Assembly (NCBI RefSeq): GCF_003628535.1
Contig: NZ_RBCI01000005.1
Location: 62,001 to 126,000 of the forward strand
Reading direction: 5' to 3'
Length of the DNA: 64,000 nt
Source of the DNA: Flavisolibacter nicotianae
Lineage (GTDB): Bacteria; Bacteroidota; Bacteroidia; Chitinophagales; Chitinophagaceae
This document shows positions 7,770 through 15,292 of the stretch, in pieces. The translations under genes were made by a program, and so were the position numbers. The notes under the pieces are model-generated. The model did not search any database. It saw only the letters and a list, made by a program, of their open reading frames with translations, and was not told the origin of the DNA. Position 1 is the first letter of the stretch, and the number at the start of each line of letters is the position of its first letter.

Positions 7770-8219
7770 ATGGAGGTTTATCATTTGGGCACGACGATGT
7801 ATGCCCGGCAATTGACAGGAGAGGGGGCAAAGTTGTTTGGCGGACGGTGGAATGTGATCGGGTGTCCCTGCATCTATACCGCAGGATCTAAGGCGCTGTG
7901 TGCGTTGGAATATGCGGCCAATGTTTTGTTGGAACAAATGCCCGAAGATTTATCGTTTACGACCTACGAAATTCCCGACGGGAGCTGGGAAAATTTTCAA
8001 ACCAAAGATTTACCTACGGGCTGGGCAAGTTCACCGGCATCATTGCATGTTAAAGAATGGGGTACCCGGCATCTGCAAAATCACCTGGCCCTTCGGCTTC
8101 CTTCCATTGTCATCCCGTCAGAATTTAATTACATCCTGAACCCGCTTCACCCCGATTTTAAAAAAGTACGCATAAAAGAAGTAGAGCCTTTTACTTTTGA
8201 CAGGCGAATCAAAAAATAA
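7770..8219 (+). CDS. RES-domain toxin
   Basis: Toxins of this family are known to degrade NAD+ or to modify targets with it. The 149-residue protein keeps the residues that name the family: Arg26 in GEGAKLFGGRWN, Glu47 in CALEYAAN, and Ser117 in PSEFNYILNPLHPDF, which also contains the typical NP-HPDF ending. The domain occupies nearly the whole protein. It lies 6 bases after the Xre-type antitoxin gene, the normal antitoxin-first order. Nothing suggests truncation, so it is probably an active pair. Its last codons overlap the most likely start of the methyltransferase gene that follows. Confidence 0.9.
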   Translation: MEVYHLGTTMYARQLTGEGAKLFGGRWNVIGCPCIYTAGSKALCALEYAANVLLEQMPEDLSFTTYEIPDGSWENFQTKDLPTGWASSPASLHVKEWGTRHLQNHLALRLPSIVIPSEFNYILNPLHPDFKKVRIKEVEPFTFDRRIKK

Positions 8220-9000
8220 TCAGCCGTTGAAAAATTTTCGATCACAAAGCAGGCCTAAAAAAAGTTCACTGGTCATTGGGAAGAAGGCCGTTCTGGAAGC
8301 CATCAAAACCGGCAAGGCACTCGAACGGATCTACTTGCAAAACAACCTTGGCGGAAAAGAACTAACTGAGATCTCCAACCTGGCTACGCAAAACCAGATT
8401 CCAGTTAATAAAGTGCCGGCGGTAAAGCTGGACAGCTTCAACGTTCCCCATCATGAAGGCTGCGTGGCCATGCTATCACGGATTCACTACCAGGACCTGC
8501 AGGATGTGATCTCGTTCGTGGTGGAAAAAGGAGAGACACCGCTGTTTCTAATCCTTGACGGCATCACCGATATCCGCAACATTGGTGGCATTGCCCGTAC
8601 AGCGCTGTGCACCGGTGTGCAGGCCATCATTATACCCGACAAAGGTGTGGGCATGCTGAACGAAGACGCGATCCTGACATCGGCAGGTGCGCTGGAAAAA
8701 CTGGCCGTTTGCCGGGTCAACAGTTTACTGAAAGCCGTGGATGAATTGCACCTGAACGGCATTAAAGTACTGGCAAGTGAAATGACAGCGAAGAAAGCCG
8801 TCTTTGAACTTGATTTAACAGAGCCGGCGGCCATTATCATGGGCAGCGAGGAAAAGGGCATTTATCCTGCACTGATGAAAGCAAGCGACGAGAAATTCAA
8901 GATACCCATGGCGAATGACTTTGAATCACTCAACGTTTCGGTCGCAACCGGGATGATCCTGTATGAAGTGATGAAGCAACGCCTGTTCAACAAAGCGTAA
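8197..9000 (+). CDS. rlmB: 23S rRNA (guanosine-2'-O-)-methyltransferase, RlmB/TrmH (SpoU) family
   Basis: Transfers a methyl group from SAM to a ribose 2'-OH in RNA. The N-terminal substrate-binding domain starts at LVIGKKAVLEAIKTGKALERI. The knotted SPOUT domain follows, with LDGITDIRNIGGIARTA (motif 1), IIMGSEEKGI (motif 2) and PMANDFESLNVSVATGMILYE (motif 3, in parts). RlmB is the best fit, but other TrmH relatives cannot be excluded. No ATG is available. The frame opens with TTG at 8197, inside the RES gene (23-base overlap), and a second TTG at 8227 lies just after it; both leave the domain intact. The gene is followed after 9 bases by the HMG-CoA lyase gene. Confidence 0.88.
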   Translation: MTGESKNNQPLKNFRSQSRPKKSSLVIGKKAVLEAIKTGKALERIYLQNNLGGKELTEISNLATQNQIPVNKVPAVKLDSFNVPHHEGCVAMLSRIHYQDLQDVISFVVEKGETPLFLILDGITDIRNIGGIARTALCTGVQAIIIPDKGVGMLNEDAILTSAGALEKLAVCRVNSLLKAVDELHLNGIKVLASEMTAKKAVFELDLTEPAAIIMGSEEKGIYPALMKASDEKFKIPMANDFESLNVSVATGMILYEVMKQRLFNKA

Positions 9001-9009
9001 ACTGGCCGT

Positions 9010-9870
9010 ATGGAAACGAATCCTGTTCAGCTTGTCGAATGTCCCCGTGATGCCATGCAAGGCTGGCCACACCTGATCCCCACACAACAAAAAATTGACT
9101 ACATCAATGCGTTGTTGGACGTCGGTTTTCACACCATTGATTTTGGTTCTTTTGTTTCTCCCAAAGCCATTCCGCAGATGGCTGATACAAAAGAAGTCTT
9201 GAAAGGACTGAACTGGCAGCAGACCATTTCCAAACTGTTGGCCATAGTGGTCAATGTGCGTGGCGCGGAAGAAGCCGTTCAATATGATGAAATCACGTAT
9301 CTCGGTTTTCCTTTTTCTATCTCCGAAACGTTTCAGCAGCTGAATACCAACAGTTCCATCGCCGAAAGCCTGCAGCGGGTAGAAGAAATCCAAAACCGCT
9401 GTGTACAAAAAGGAAAGCAGTTGGTGATTTACCTGAGCATGGGCTTTGGAAATCCGTACGGCGATGAATACAGTGCGGACGTGCTGCTGCGTTGGGCCGG
9501 GGAAATGATAAAGCGGGACATTCAGATTCTGTCTTTGGCAGATACGGTTGGTGTGGCTACCCCAGGGCAGATTGCCTTTGCATTGAACACGCTCATTCCT
9601 AAATACCCGCAAACGACGATCGGTGTTCATTTGCACTCAACCCTGGAAAACTGGCGGGAGAAACTGGATGCTGCGGTTGGTGCAGGCTGCAGGCGCATCG
9701 ACGGTGCGTTGAAAGGTATTGGTGGTTGTCCCATGGCCGGCAATGCGCTTGTCGGGAATATGAATACAGAGCTGATCATCTCATCCCTCGAAGAAAAAAA
9801 ATTGCTGGAGGGACTAAATAAAGTAGCCTTGCAAAAGTGCCTGCAACTTGCTTCCTCTATCTTTTTATAA
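9010..9870 (+). CDS. mvaB: Hydroxymethylglutaryl-CoA lyase
   Basis: Splits HMG-CoA to acetyl-CoA and acetoacetate, the last step of leucine breakdown. It is a 286-residue TIM-barrel protein. The N-terminal signature is VECPRDAMQGW, keeping the catalytic Arg-Asp pair but with ECPRDAM in place of the usual GPRDGLQ. VSPKAIPQMAD, the metal-binding VHLHS, and the flexible catalytic-cysteine loop GIGGCPMAGNALVGNMNTE are present. It lies between rlmB and a GSCFA gene on one strand with short spacing, so it is probably co-transcribed with them, without obvious pathway logic. Confidence 0.88.
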   Translation: METNPVQLVECPRDAMQGWPHLIPTQQKIDYINALLDVGFHTIDFGSFVSPKAIPQMADTKEVLKGLNWQQTISKLLAIVVNVRGAEEAVQYDEITYLGFPFSISETFQQLNTNSSIAESLQRVEEIQNRCVQKGKQLVIYLSMGFGNPYGDEYSADVLLRWAGEMIKRDIQILSLADTVGVATPGQIAFALNTLIPKYPQTTIGVHLHSTLENWREKLDAAVGAGCRRIDGALKGIGGCPMAGNALVGNMNTELIISSLEEKKLLEGLNKVALQKCLQLASSIFL

Positions 9871-9878
9871 TTCGTGTC

Positions 9879-10877
9879 ATGAAGTTTCGTTTTGAATTCG
9901 ACATAAAAAGGCTGCCAGAGCCCATTACACACCGGCACAGGTTACTGCTGATCGGCTCGTGTTTTACAGAGAATATTGGCGAGAAGCTTGACCGGTACAA
10001 ATTCACGACACTGCAAAATCCTAATGGGATTTTGTTCAACCCGGTGAGTGTGGCCGAAGCGTTGACAGATTATATCGAGGAAAAAGAAACAACGAAAGAG
10101 GACCTGTTTTACCTGAATGAAGCCTGGCACAGCTGGAAGCACCACAGCCGGTTTTCTGGTTTTACGGAAGAGGAGGCACTGCAAAAGATCAATGCGTCAA
10201 CTAAAACAGCGCACCGTTTTTTGAAAGAAGCGGATTACCTGGTGATCACGTTGGGATCTTCATGGATTTATACGCTGACCGAAAAAGCAGAAAATGCAAA
10301 ACTTGGTGCCGTGGCGGCCAATAACCACAAGGCGCCGGCCGATTGGTTTTATCGAAGGCTGATGACTGCGGAAGAAGTGCTCCGTGTACTAGACAACGTG
10401 ATTCACCGTCTTTTCCTTTTCAATCCAAAACTGAAGATCATTTTCACCATCAGTCCCGTGCGGCATTTGCGGGAAGGGGTTGTGGAAAATAACCGCAGCA
10501 AGGCGGTGCTGGTCAGCGCCGTTCATCACCTGGTGGATAAGTTCGACAAGCTGTTTTATTTTCCCGCTTACGAACTGGTGATCGATGACCTCCGCGATTA
10601 TCGTTTTTTTGCAGAAGACCTGGTCCACCCTAACTATTTTGCAACGCAGTACGTATGGGAGAAACTCGTTGATTCTTGTATGGATGAAAAAACGAAGGAA
10701 TTAATGGAAGAAATCCATTCGATCAACCTGGCTTTTCGACACAAGCCCTTCAATCCGGCTTCGGAACAACATAAAAAGTTTCTCTGGAGTTATTATCAAA
10801 AAACAAAAGATATGCAGGAAAAATATTCTTACCTAAACCTGCAAAAAGAGCTGGATTTTTTTCTGCAGAGCGATTAG
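9879..10877 (+). CDS. GSCFA family protein
   Basis: A 332-residue cytoplasmic-looking protein with no signal peptide. It carries the family-naming motif GSCFTENIG at residues 26-34 and LFYLNEAWHSWKHHSRF, typical of the family. Later landmarks are VITLGSSWIYTL (about 122-133) and FTISPVRHLREG. The family is SGNH-hydrolase-like in fold, with the GSC motif in the place of GDS, and its substrate is unknown to me. The ATG at 9879 was chosen because family members begin shortly before the strand leading to GSCFA; the frame is open further upstream into mvaB, but those residues look unrelated. Confidence 0.85.
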   Translation: MKFRFEFDIKRLPEPITHRHRLLLIGSCFTENIGEKLDRYKFTTLQNPNGILFNPVSVAEALTDYIEEKETTKEDLFYLNEAWHSWKHHSRFSGFTEEEALQKINASTKTAHRFLKEADYLVITLGSSWIYTLTEKAENAKLGAVAANNHKAPADWFYRRLMTAEEVLRVLDNVIHRLFLFNPKLKIIFTISPVRHLREGVVENNRSKAVLVSAVHHLVDKFDKLFYFPAYELVIDDLRDYRFFAEDLVHPNYFATQYVWEKLVDSCMDEKTKELMEEIHSINLAFRHKPFNPASEQHKKFLWSYYQKTKDMQEKYSYLNLQKELDFFLQSD

Positions 10878-10927
10878 TCGCTTTTCATCTGATTATTGTC
10901 TAAAACCATTAACGATTTACTTTGCGG

Positions 10928-11551
10928 CTAGTGCATCCGGTCGCCTCTTGTTTCCAGTGTTTTCATGATCTCCGATTCGTGGGCCAGCCATTCCTGCCAG
11001 CGCCTGCGCACTTTTTCTTTATCGATATAGGTTTCGGCCAGTTCAATGAACAAGGTGTAATGCCCGGCCTCGCTTTCCATAAAGCGACGGTAAAATTTGC
11101 GCAGGTAGGCGTCGTCCAGCCCTTCGCTCAGTCGCTTGAAACGTTCACAACTCCTGGCTTCGATCATGGCCATCATCAGGAGTTGATCGAGGAACCGGCC
11201 TTCTTCCGAACCGCCTTTCTGGCAAAACTGGATGAGGGCATTTACGTACTCATCGCGCCGTTGTTTACCCAACGACCAGCCACGTTTTTTCAGTTCGGCC
11301 AGCACCAGCCGGAAGTGTCCCCATTCTTCGGTAACGATCGGTGCCAGCGCATTCACCAGTTCTTCTTTTTGGCTATAGCGTTGGATGATGGAGATACAGG
11401 ACGTAGCAGCTTTTTGCTCGCAGTAGGCGTGGTCAATCAAAACGTCTTCCAACGAAATTTGTGCAAGGTTGATCCAGCGCGGATCCGTGGGAAGTTGCAA
11501 ACCAAGAATGGCCTTCGTGTCAGTTGAGATGTTGGCGTCAAACTCGCTCAT
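10928..11551 (-). CDS. miaE: tRNA-(ms2io6A)-hydroxylase
   Basis: A diiron monooxygenase that hydroxylates the isopentenyl side chain of ms2i6A37 in tRNA. The 207 residues form a ferritin-like helical bundle with the iron-ligand motifs DHAYCEQKAAT, EEWGHF, EARSCERF and ESEAGHYTLF. The start was set at ATG 11551 (MSEFDANIS); the frame is open upstream but the added residues are not family-like. A TATTTTTG element ends only 4 bases before this ATG, which suggests a leaderless transcript. Confidence 0.88.
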   Translation of the reverse strand: MSEFDANISTDTKAILGLQLPTDPRWINLAQISLEDVLIDHAYCEQKAATSCISIIQRYSQKEELVNALAPIVTEEWGHFRLVLAELKKRGWSLGKQRRDEYVNALIQFCQKGGSEEGRFLDQLLMMAMIEARSCERFKRLSEGLDDAYLRKFYRRFMESEAGHYTLFIELAETYIDKEKVRRRWQEWLAHESEIMKTLETRGDRMH

Positions 11552-11555
11552 GCTG

Positions 11556-11563
11556 CAAAAATA
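11556..11563 (-). promoter_or_regulatory. Possible -7 element immediately upstream of miaE
   Basis: TATTTTTG on the minus strand ends 4 bases before the ATG. Since transcription normally starts 5-7 bases after this element, the mRNA would begin at or next to the start codon. Confidence 0.4.
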
Positions 11564-11674
11564 ATTTGTGTGAATGATGAATGACAGATCAAAAGCGATC
11601 ATTCGAGCCCAGGTAAACCTTTAATTCGCTATTGAACCCATCTGAAACCATTTTCCAGCACTCCTAACATGCGT

Positions 11675-11682
11675 TACATTTG
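11675..11682 (+). promoter_or_regulatory. -7 promoter element upstream of the thiolase gene
   Basis: TACATTTG matches TAnnTTTG and lies 18 bases before the ATG at 11701. A convincing -33 TTG at the right distance was not seen. Confidence 0.5.
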
Positions 11683-11700
11683 CTTCGCTAAAAATGCTAT

Positions 11701-12879
11701 ATGAATAAAACAGTTTATATCGTTTCTGCCGTACGTACGCCGATGGGCTCTTTCGGCGGTGTTCTGAAAGATGTTCCTGCTCCGCAACTCGGAGCCACCG
11801 CCATTAAAGCGGCGCTGGAAAAAGCAGGCGTTCATCCCGACATGGTGGATGAGGCGCTGATGGGCTGTGTGATGCAAGCCAACCTGGGACAGGCACCTTC
11901 CCGCCAGGCCGCAAAAGCTGCCGGCCTACCGGATAAGGTCATTTGCACCACGGTGAACAAAGTTTGTGCAAGCGGGATGAAAGCCATCATGCAGGGAGCA
12001 CAAAGCATTTTGCTGGGCGACGCAGAGATCGTGGTGGCAGGCGGTATGGAAAATATGAGTGCTGTTCCTTTTTATGTCCCCGCCCTTCGCTGGGGCAACA
12101 AGTACGGTGAAACGGCTTTGGTGGACGGCTTGCAAAAAGACGGGCTGACCGATTGCTACGGAAATTTTGCCATGGGCTGCGCCGCTGATATCTGTGCCGC
12201 AGAAAACAAGATCAGTCGCGAAGAACAGGATGCCTTTGCCATTGAAAGTTACAAACGCAGCCAGGCAGCCTGGGACGAAGGCCGCTTTAAGGAAGAAGTT
12301 GTGCCGGTGGTGATCTCTTCCAAAAAAGGCGAAGTGGTGGTGGACCGTGATGAAGAGCCCTGGAACGTAAAGTTTGATAAAATTGCCAGCCTGAAACCGG
12401 CATTCGGAAAAGAAGGAACCGTAACCGCAGCCAACGCCAGCACTATGAATGACGGAGCGGCTGCCGTGGTTTTAATGAGCAAGGAAAAGGCGGATGAACT
12501 GGGCATAAAGCCAATTGCTGTGATTCGCAGCTATGCCGATGCCGAACAGGAGCCAACCTGGTTTACCACAACGCCGAGTATTGCTGTCCCGAAAGCGGTA
12601 AAAAAAGCCGGGCTGGAAATGAGCGACCTCGATTACGTGGAGCTGAACGAAGCGTTCAGCGTGGTGGGTATTGTCAACACAAAAGATATGCACCTTGATC
12701 CTGCAAAGGTCAATGTGAACGGCGGTGCCGTTTCGTTGGGACACCCGCTTGGCTGCAGCGGCGCCAGGATCATTGTCACGTTGATCCATGTACTGAAACA
12801 AAAAGGTGGCAGGATCGGAGCGGCCGGTATTTGCAACGGCGGTGGCGGTGCCAGTGCGATGGTCATCGAACTGGTATGA
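11701..12879 (+). CDS. Acetyl-CoA C-acetyltransferase (thiolase)
   Basis: A 392-residue type II thiolase that condenses or cleaves acetoacetyl-CoA. The nucleophilic cysteine is in NKVCASGMKA (about residue 89). The catalytic NEAF motif appears as ELNEAFSVVG, the active-site histidine in GGAVSLGHPLGCSGAR, and the second cysteine in GICNGGGGAS. The N-terminus VYIVSAVRTPMGSFGG is typical of biosynthetic acetyl-CoA acetyltransferases. It is a single transcription unit with its own promoter and terminator. It could feed ketone-body or fatty-acid metabolism together with the HMG-CoA lyase 2 kb away, but the two are not in one operon. Confidence 0.95.
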   Translation: MNKTVYIVSAVRTPMGSFGGVLKDVPAPQLGATAIKAALEKAGVHPDMVDEALMGCVMQANLGQAPSRQAAKAAGLPDKVICTTVNKVCASGMKAIMQGAQSILLGDAEIVVAGGMENMSAVPFYVPALRWGNKYGETALVDGLQKDGLTDCYGNFAMGCAADICAAENKISREEQDAFAIESYKRSQAAWDEGRFKEEVVPVVISSKKGEVVVDRDEEPWNVKFDKIASLKPAFGKEGTVTAANASTMNDGAAAVVLMSKEKADELGIKPIAVIRSYADAEQEPTWFTTTPSIAVPKAVKKAGLEMSDLDYVELNEAFSVVGIVNTKDMHLDPAKVNVNGGAVSLGHPLGCSGARIIVTLIHVLKQKGGRIGAAGICNGGGGASAMVIELV

Positions 12880-12901
12880 GTCAGCGAGCAGTACATTGCA
12901 T

Positions 12902-13007
12902 GTAGCAAGTAGTCGTCAAGTGTCAACAATCTTTTCGACAAAAACCTCCTGGCATGCAGGAGGTTTTTAAGTTTGAGAAACGACTGTACAAAATGACTCC
13001 TCGCTAC
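12902..13007. repeat. Imperfect inverted repeat surrounding a terminator
   Basis: gtagcaagtagtcgt at 12902-12916 is mirrored with 12 of 15 matches by the sequence at 12993-13007. The pair flanks the hairpin terminator at 12941-12968, making a nested palindrome in the spacer between two convergent genes. It is the weakest of the similar elements in this window. Confidence 0.35.
12941..12968. terminator. Bidirectional intrinsic terminator between convergent genes
   Basis: AAAACCTCCT at 12941-12950 pairs perfectly with AGGAGGTTTT at 12958-12967 around a seven-base loop. The A- and T-rich arm ends let it work in both directions, for the thiolase gene and for the SemiSWEET gene. Confidence 0.85.
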
Positions 13008-13033
13008 TGACTTTTCAGGACTCGCTATTTGCC

Positions 13034-13300
13034 CTATTTGCCTTTCCGGCTGTATTTGAAGCGAAGAACTAGCATTGTAATGTTCAACAACAAGGAAAAT
13101 GAATTGGTGAGAATAATGGGCATATCCTCTTTAAGGATTCCATAGACAACCCAGGTTGCCACACCGGTCATCAGCACAAACAACATGAGCTTTGAAATTT
13201 CTTCCGCTTTTTTTTCCCGGATGGTTTTTATGAGTTGCGGCAGGAGAGAGGAAGACGTACAGATGCCTGCAAACAAACCAATCACTTGAGTCCAATTCAT
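13034..13300 (-). CDS. SemiSWEET sugar transporter
   Basis: An 88-residue membrane protein with three transmembrane helices, the half-size bacterial version of SWEET sugar carriers, which works as a dimer and lets mono- or disaccharides cross passively. The PQ-loop signature is present in the first helix region: GICTSSSLLPQLIKTIREKKAEEIS (in parts), with the Pro-Gln at about residues 21-22. A second helix GVATWVVYGILKEDMPIILTN and a third, LLLNITMLVLRF, complete the fold. ATG at 13300 (MNWTQVIG) gives the usual SemiSWEET length; the frame is open for 26 more codons upstream, but these are not hydrophobic or conserved. Confidence 0.88.
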   Translation of the reverse strand: MNWTQVIGLFAGICTSSSLLPQLIKTIREKKAEEISKLMLFVLMTGVATWVVYGILKEDMPIILTNSFSLLLNITMLVLRFKYSRKGK

Positions 13301-13387
13301 GGATTGGTTTGGTTGCAAAGTATCTGCCACCGCCCTGTATCGGCGAAAATGTCTATTTTGCCCACTCAAACCAACCAAAAACGAATC

Positions 13388-13795
13388 ATGAGAAAAATCC
13401 TGCTCTATGCGCTTGCAGCATTTGTACTGACATCCTGTGCAGACCTAAACAAAAAGAAATCCAAAGGCGAAGACGAAACCGAAGAGACGTCGGCAATTAA
13501 AAAGCCATTGAAAGACGATGAACCGGAAGAAGACACGAAAACCGGTGACCGAACCGACAGCGTTGAAAAAAGGAAGACGGCCAGCTACGCCGCCGGTTGG
13601 GCTCCTTCAGAAAAAGACACGTTTATGAGCACTTGTGTTAGCCAGGCAAAGTCCGGAATGGGCGAAGTCGGTGCTAAAAACTACTGTTCCTGCATGCTGG
13701 ATAAGATAGAGAAACTATATCCCAATGCAGCCGACGCCGGCAAATTAGACCAGGCGAAAATGACTGACCTGGCTAAAGAATGTCTGGGACAATAA
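13388..13795 (+). CDS. Small cysteine-containing lipoprotein of unknown function
   Basis: A 135-residue exported lipoprotein: MRKILLYALAAFVLTSC with Cys17 as the lipidation site. After it comes a highly charged, disordered-looking linker rich in Lys, Glu and Asp (about residues 20-65). A small C-terminal helical domain has four cysteines in the pattern STCVSQ, NYCSCMLDKIEKLYP and KECLGQ. I recognise this as a type common in Bacteroidota but know no function. It diverges from the SemiSWEET gene and ends at a clear terminator. Confidence 0.75.
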   Translation: MRKILLYALAAFVLTSCADLNKKKSKGEDETEETSAIKKPLKDDEPEEDTKTGDRTDSVEKRKTASYAAGWAPSEKDTFMSTCVSQAKSGMGEVGAKNYCSCMLDKIEKLYPNAADAGKLDQAKMTDLAKECLGQ

Positions 13796-13813
13796 ACCTT
13801 TTTTATACGGTAG

Positions 13814-13847
13814 ACGGCCCTGCGAAAACAGGGCCGTTTCATTTTTA
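13814..13847 (+). terminator. Intrinsic terminator after the small lipoprotein gene
   Basis: ACGGCCCTG at 13814-13822 pairs with CAGGGCCGT at 13829-13837 around CGAAAA, followed by a T-rich stretch. Confidence 0.8.
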
Positions 13848-13868
13848 GGTAAATTGATGGTTGTCTGC

Positions 13869-13876
13869 TATTTTTG
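13869..13876 (+). promoter_or_regulatory. -7 promoter element of pdhB
   Basis: TATTTTTG matches TAnnTTTG and lies 23 bases before the pdhB ATG at 13900. Confidence 0.5.
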
Positions 13877-13899
13877 CCCACCTTTCAATTCCAAAATAC

Positions 13900-14886
13900 A
13901 TGAGACAAATCACTTTCCGGGAGGCCTTGCGTGAAGCCATGAGCGAAGAAATGCGCAGGGATGAATCTGTTTTCTTAATGGGTGAAGAAGTAGCCGAGTA
14001 CAATGGTGCGTACAAGGTAAGCCAGGGTATGCTGGCAGAGTTCGGACCCAAGCGTGTCATCGATACGCCGATTGCCGAACTGGGCTTTGCAGCCATTGGA
14101 GTAGGTGCGGCACAGAACGGCCTTCGCCCGGTAGTGGAATTCATGACCTGGAACTTTGCCGTGCTGGCGCTGGACCAGATTCTCAATACGGCTTCAAAGA
14201 TGCTGGCGATGAGCGGTGGGCAAATTACCTGTCCGATCGTGTTCCGCGGTCCTAACGGATCTGCCGGCCAGTTGGGTGCGCAGCACTCTACCGCATTTGA
14301 GGCGCTGTATGCTAACATCCCGGGGTTGAAAGTCGTGTCAGTGAGCAATCCCTACGATGCCAAAGGCTTGTTGAAACAGGCCATCCGCTACGAAGAAGAT
14401 CCCGTGGTTTTCATGGAAAGTGAACTGATGTACGGCGACAAAGGCGAAGTTCCGGAAGAAGAATATTATATCCCGCTTGGAAAAGCGGATGTAAAAAGGC
14501 AGGGAAATGATGTGACGATCGTTTCTTTCAATAAAATGATGAAAGTCGCTTTGGGCGCTGCTGCCGAACTGGAGAAGGAAAATATCAGCGCTGAAGTTAT
14601 CGACCTGCGCAGTATCCGTCCGCTAGACTGGATGACCGTTCTCGAAAGTGTAAAAAAGACCAATCGCCTCGTGATCATTGAAGAGGAGTGGCCTTACGCT
14701 TCGGTTTCCTCCGAACTGTCATATCGCATTCAGAAAGAAGGTTTCGACTATCTCGATGCGCCAATTCGCCGGATGACGGCCGCCGATGCCCCGCTGCACT
14801 ATGCGCCCAACCTGGTTGCGGCTGCTTTGCCCGATGTGCCCCGGACAGTCAAACTGGTAAAGGAAGTTTTATATCTTAAAAAATAA
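13900..14886 (+). CDS. pdhB: Pyruvate dehydrogenase E1 component, beta subunit
   Basis: The beta subunit of the two-chain (alpha2beta2) type of pyruvate dehydrogenase E1. With thiamine diphosphate bound in the alpha subunit, it decarboxylates pyruvate. The 328-residue protein begins MRQITFREALREAMSEEMRRD and contains FLMGEEVAEYNGAYKVSQGM, DTPIAELGFAAIGVGAA, PIVFRGPNG and VEVIDLRSIRPLD-like EVIDLRSIRPLDW, all typical. The E1 alpha gene and the E2/E3 genes are not in the window, so pdhB stands alone with its own promoter and tandem terminators. ATG at 13900 fits the family N-terminus; an earlier in-frame ATG at 13861 precedes the promoter element and is rejected. Confidence 0.95.
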   Translation: MRQITFREALREAMSEEMRRDESVFLMGEEVAEYNGAYKVSQGMLAEFGPKRVIDTPIAELGFAAIGVGAAQNGLRPVVEFMTWNFAVLALDQILNTASKMLAMSGGQITCPIVFRGPNGSAGQLGAQHSTAFEALYANIPGLKVVSVSNPYDAKGLLKQAIRYEEDPVVFMESELMYGDKGEVPEEEYYIPLGKADVKRQGNDVTIVSFNKMMKVALGAAAELEKENISAEVIDLRSIRPLDWMTVLESVKKTNRLVIIEEEWPYASVSSELSYRIQKEGFDYLDAPIRRMTAADAPLHYAPNLVAAALPDVPRTVKLVKEVLYLKK

Positions 14887-14908
14887 TTTTGGCCAACCTG
14901 GGGTGGCC

Positions 14909-14931
14909 ATACCCCAAACGGGGTATTTTTT
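14909..14931 (+). terminator. First of two tandem terminators after pdhB
   Basis: ATACCCC at 14909-14915 pairs with GGGGTAT at 14920-14926, followed by a run of Ts. Confidence 0.8.
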
Positions 14932-14968
14932 GAAAAAGTTGTGTTCAAAAGACACAACTTTTTCATTT
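14932..14968. terminator. Second tandem terminator after pdhB
   Basis: GAAAAAGTTGTGT at 14932-14944 pairs perfectly with ACACAACTTTTTC at 14952-14964 around a seven-base loop. The A and T tracts within the 13-bp stem could let it act in both directions. Confidence 0.75.
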
Positions 14969-15041
14969 TCAAGCAAAAAGGTAAAAAATAATTTTCCGCA
15001 AATGTTTTGATATTTGAAATAAGACTTGCATCTTTGTCTCG

Positions 15042-15102
15042 GTTTTTCATAGGATATTGGATTTTACACGAGGCTGGATTTCTATCCGGCCTTTATTTTT
15101 TT
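15042..15102 (+). ncRNA. Candidate small RNA with its own promoter and terminator
   Basis: TTTG at 15006-15009 and CATCTTTG at 15029-15036 are 19 bases apart, the standard -33/-7 spacing, with one mismatch in the -7 element (C for T at the first position). Transcription would start near 15042. It would end at a hairpin, GGCTGGAT at 15072-15079 pairing with ATCCGGCC at 15084-15091 (one G-T pair), followed by eleven bases that are all T except one A. The product would be about 60 bases with no open reading frame. It sits in a 406-base gap, insulated from pdhB by two terminators. Confidence 0.4.
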
Positions 15103-15292
15103 CTACAGGTTTCCACTTATTGACTAGACGGGACAGTTTACGGCAAGCGGTTGGCAACGGAACACCACCGGTTGCAAACTGGCTGACCTCCAAATATTAC
15201 TTCTTGCGAAATCAAAATACTATCTCTTTACTTCCTCACGTCAACTGCTTACTGCCAACTTTTGTTTTACTTTGCGCTCCTAATTTCTACCC
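15103..15292. other. Intergenic remainder before the sigma-54 activator gene
   Basis: This 190-base stretch carries no gene on either strand. It would hold the promoter of the activator gene: TACTTTG about 20 bases before the ATG at 15293 is one base shorter than the TAnnTTTG consensus. A short imperfect stem (gcaacgg with ccggttgc) lies near 15153-15178. Confidence 0.4.

Noticed and set aside
7299-8219. A larger defence island around the Xre/RES pair.
   Set aside because: Both neighbours (metK and rlmB/mvaB) are ordinary housekeeping genes, and no other defence gene is within 10 kb.
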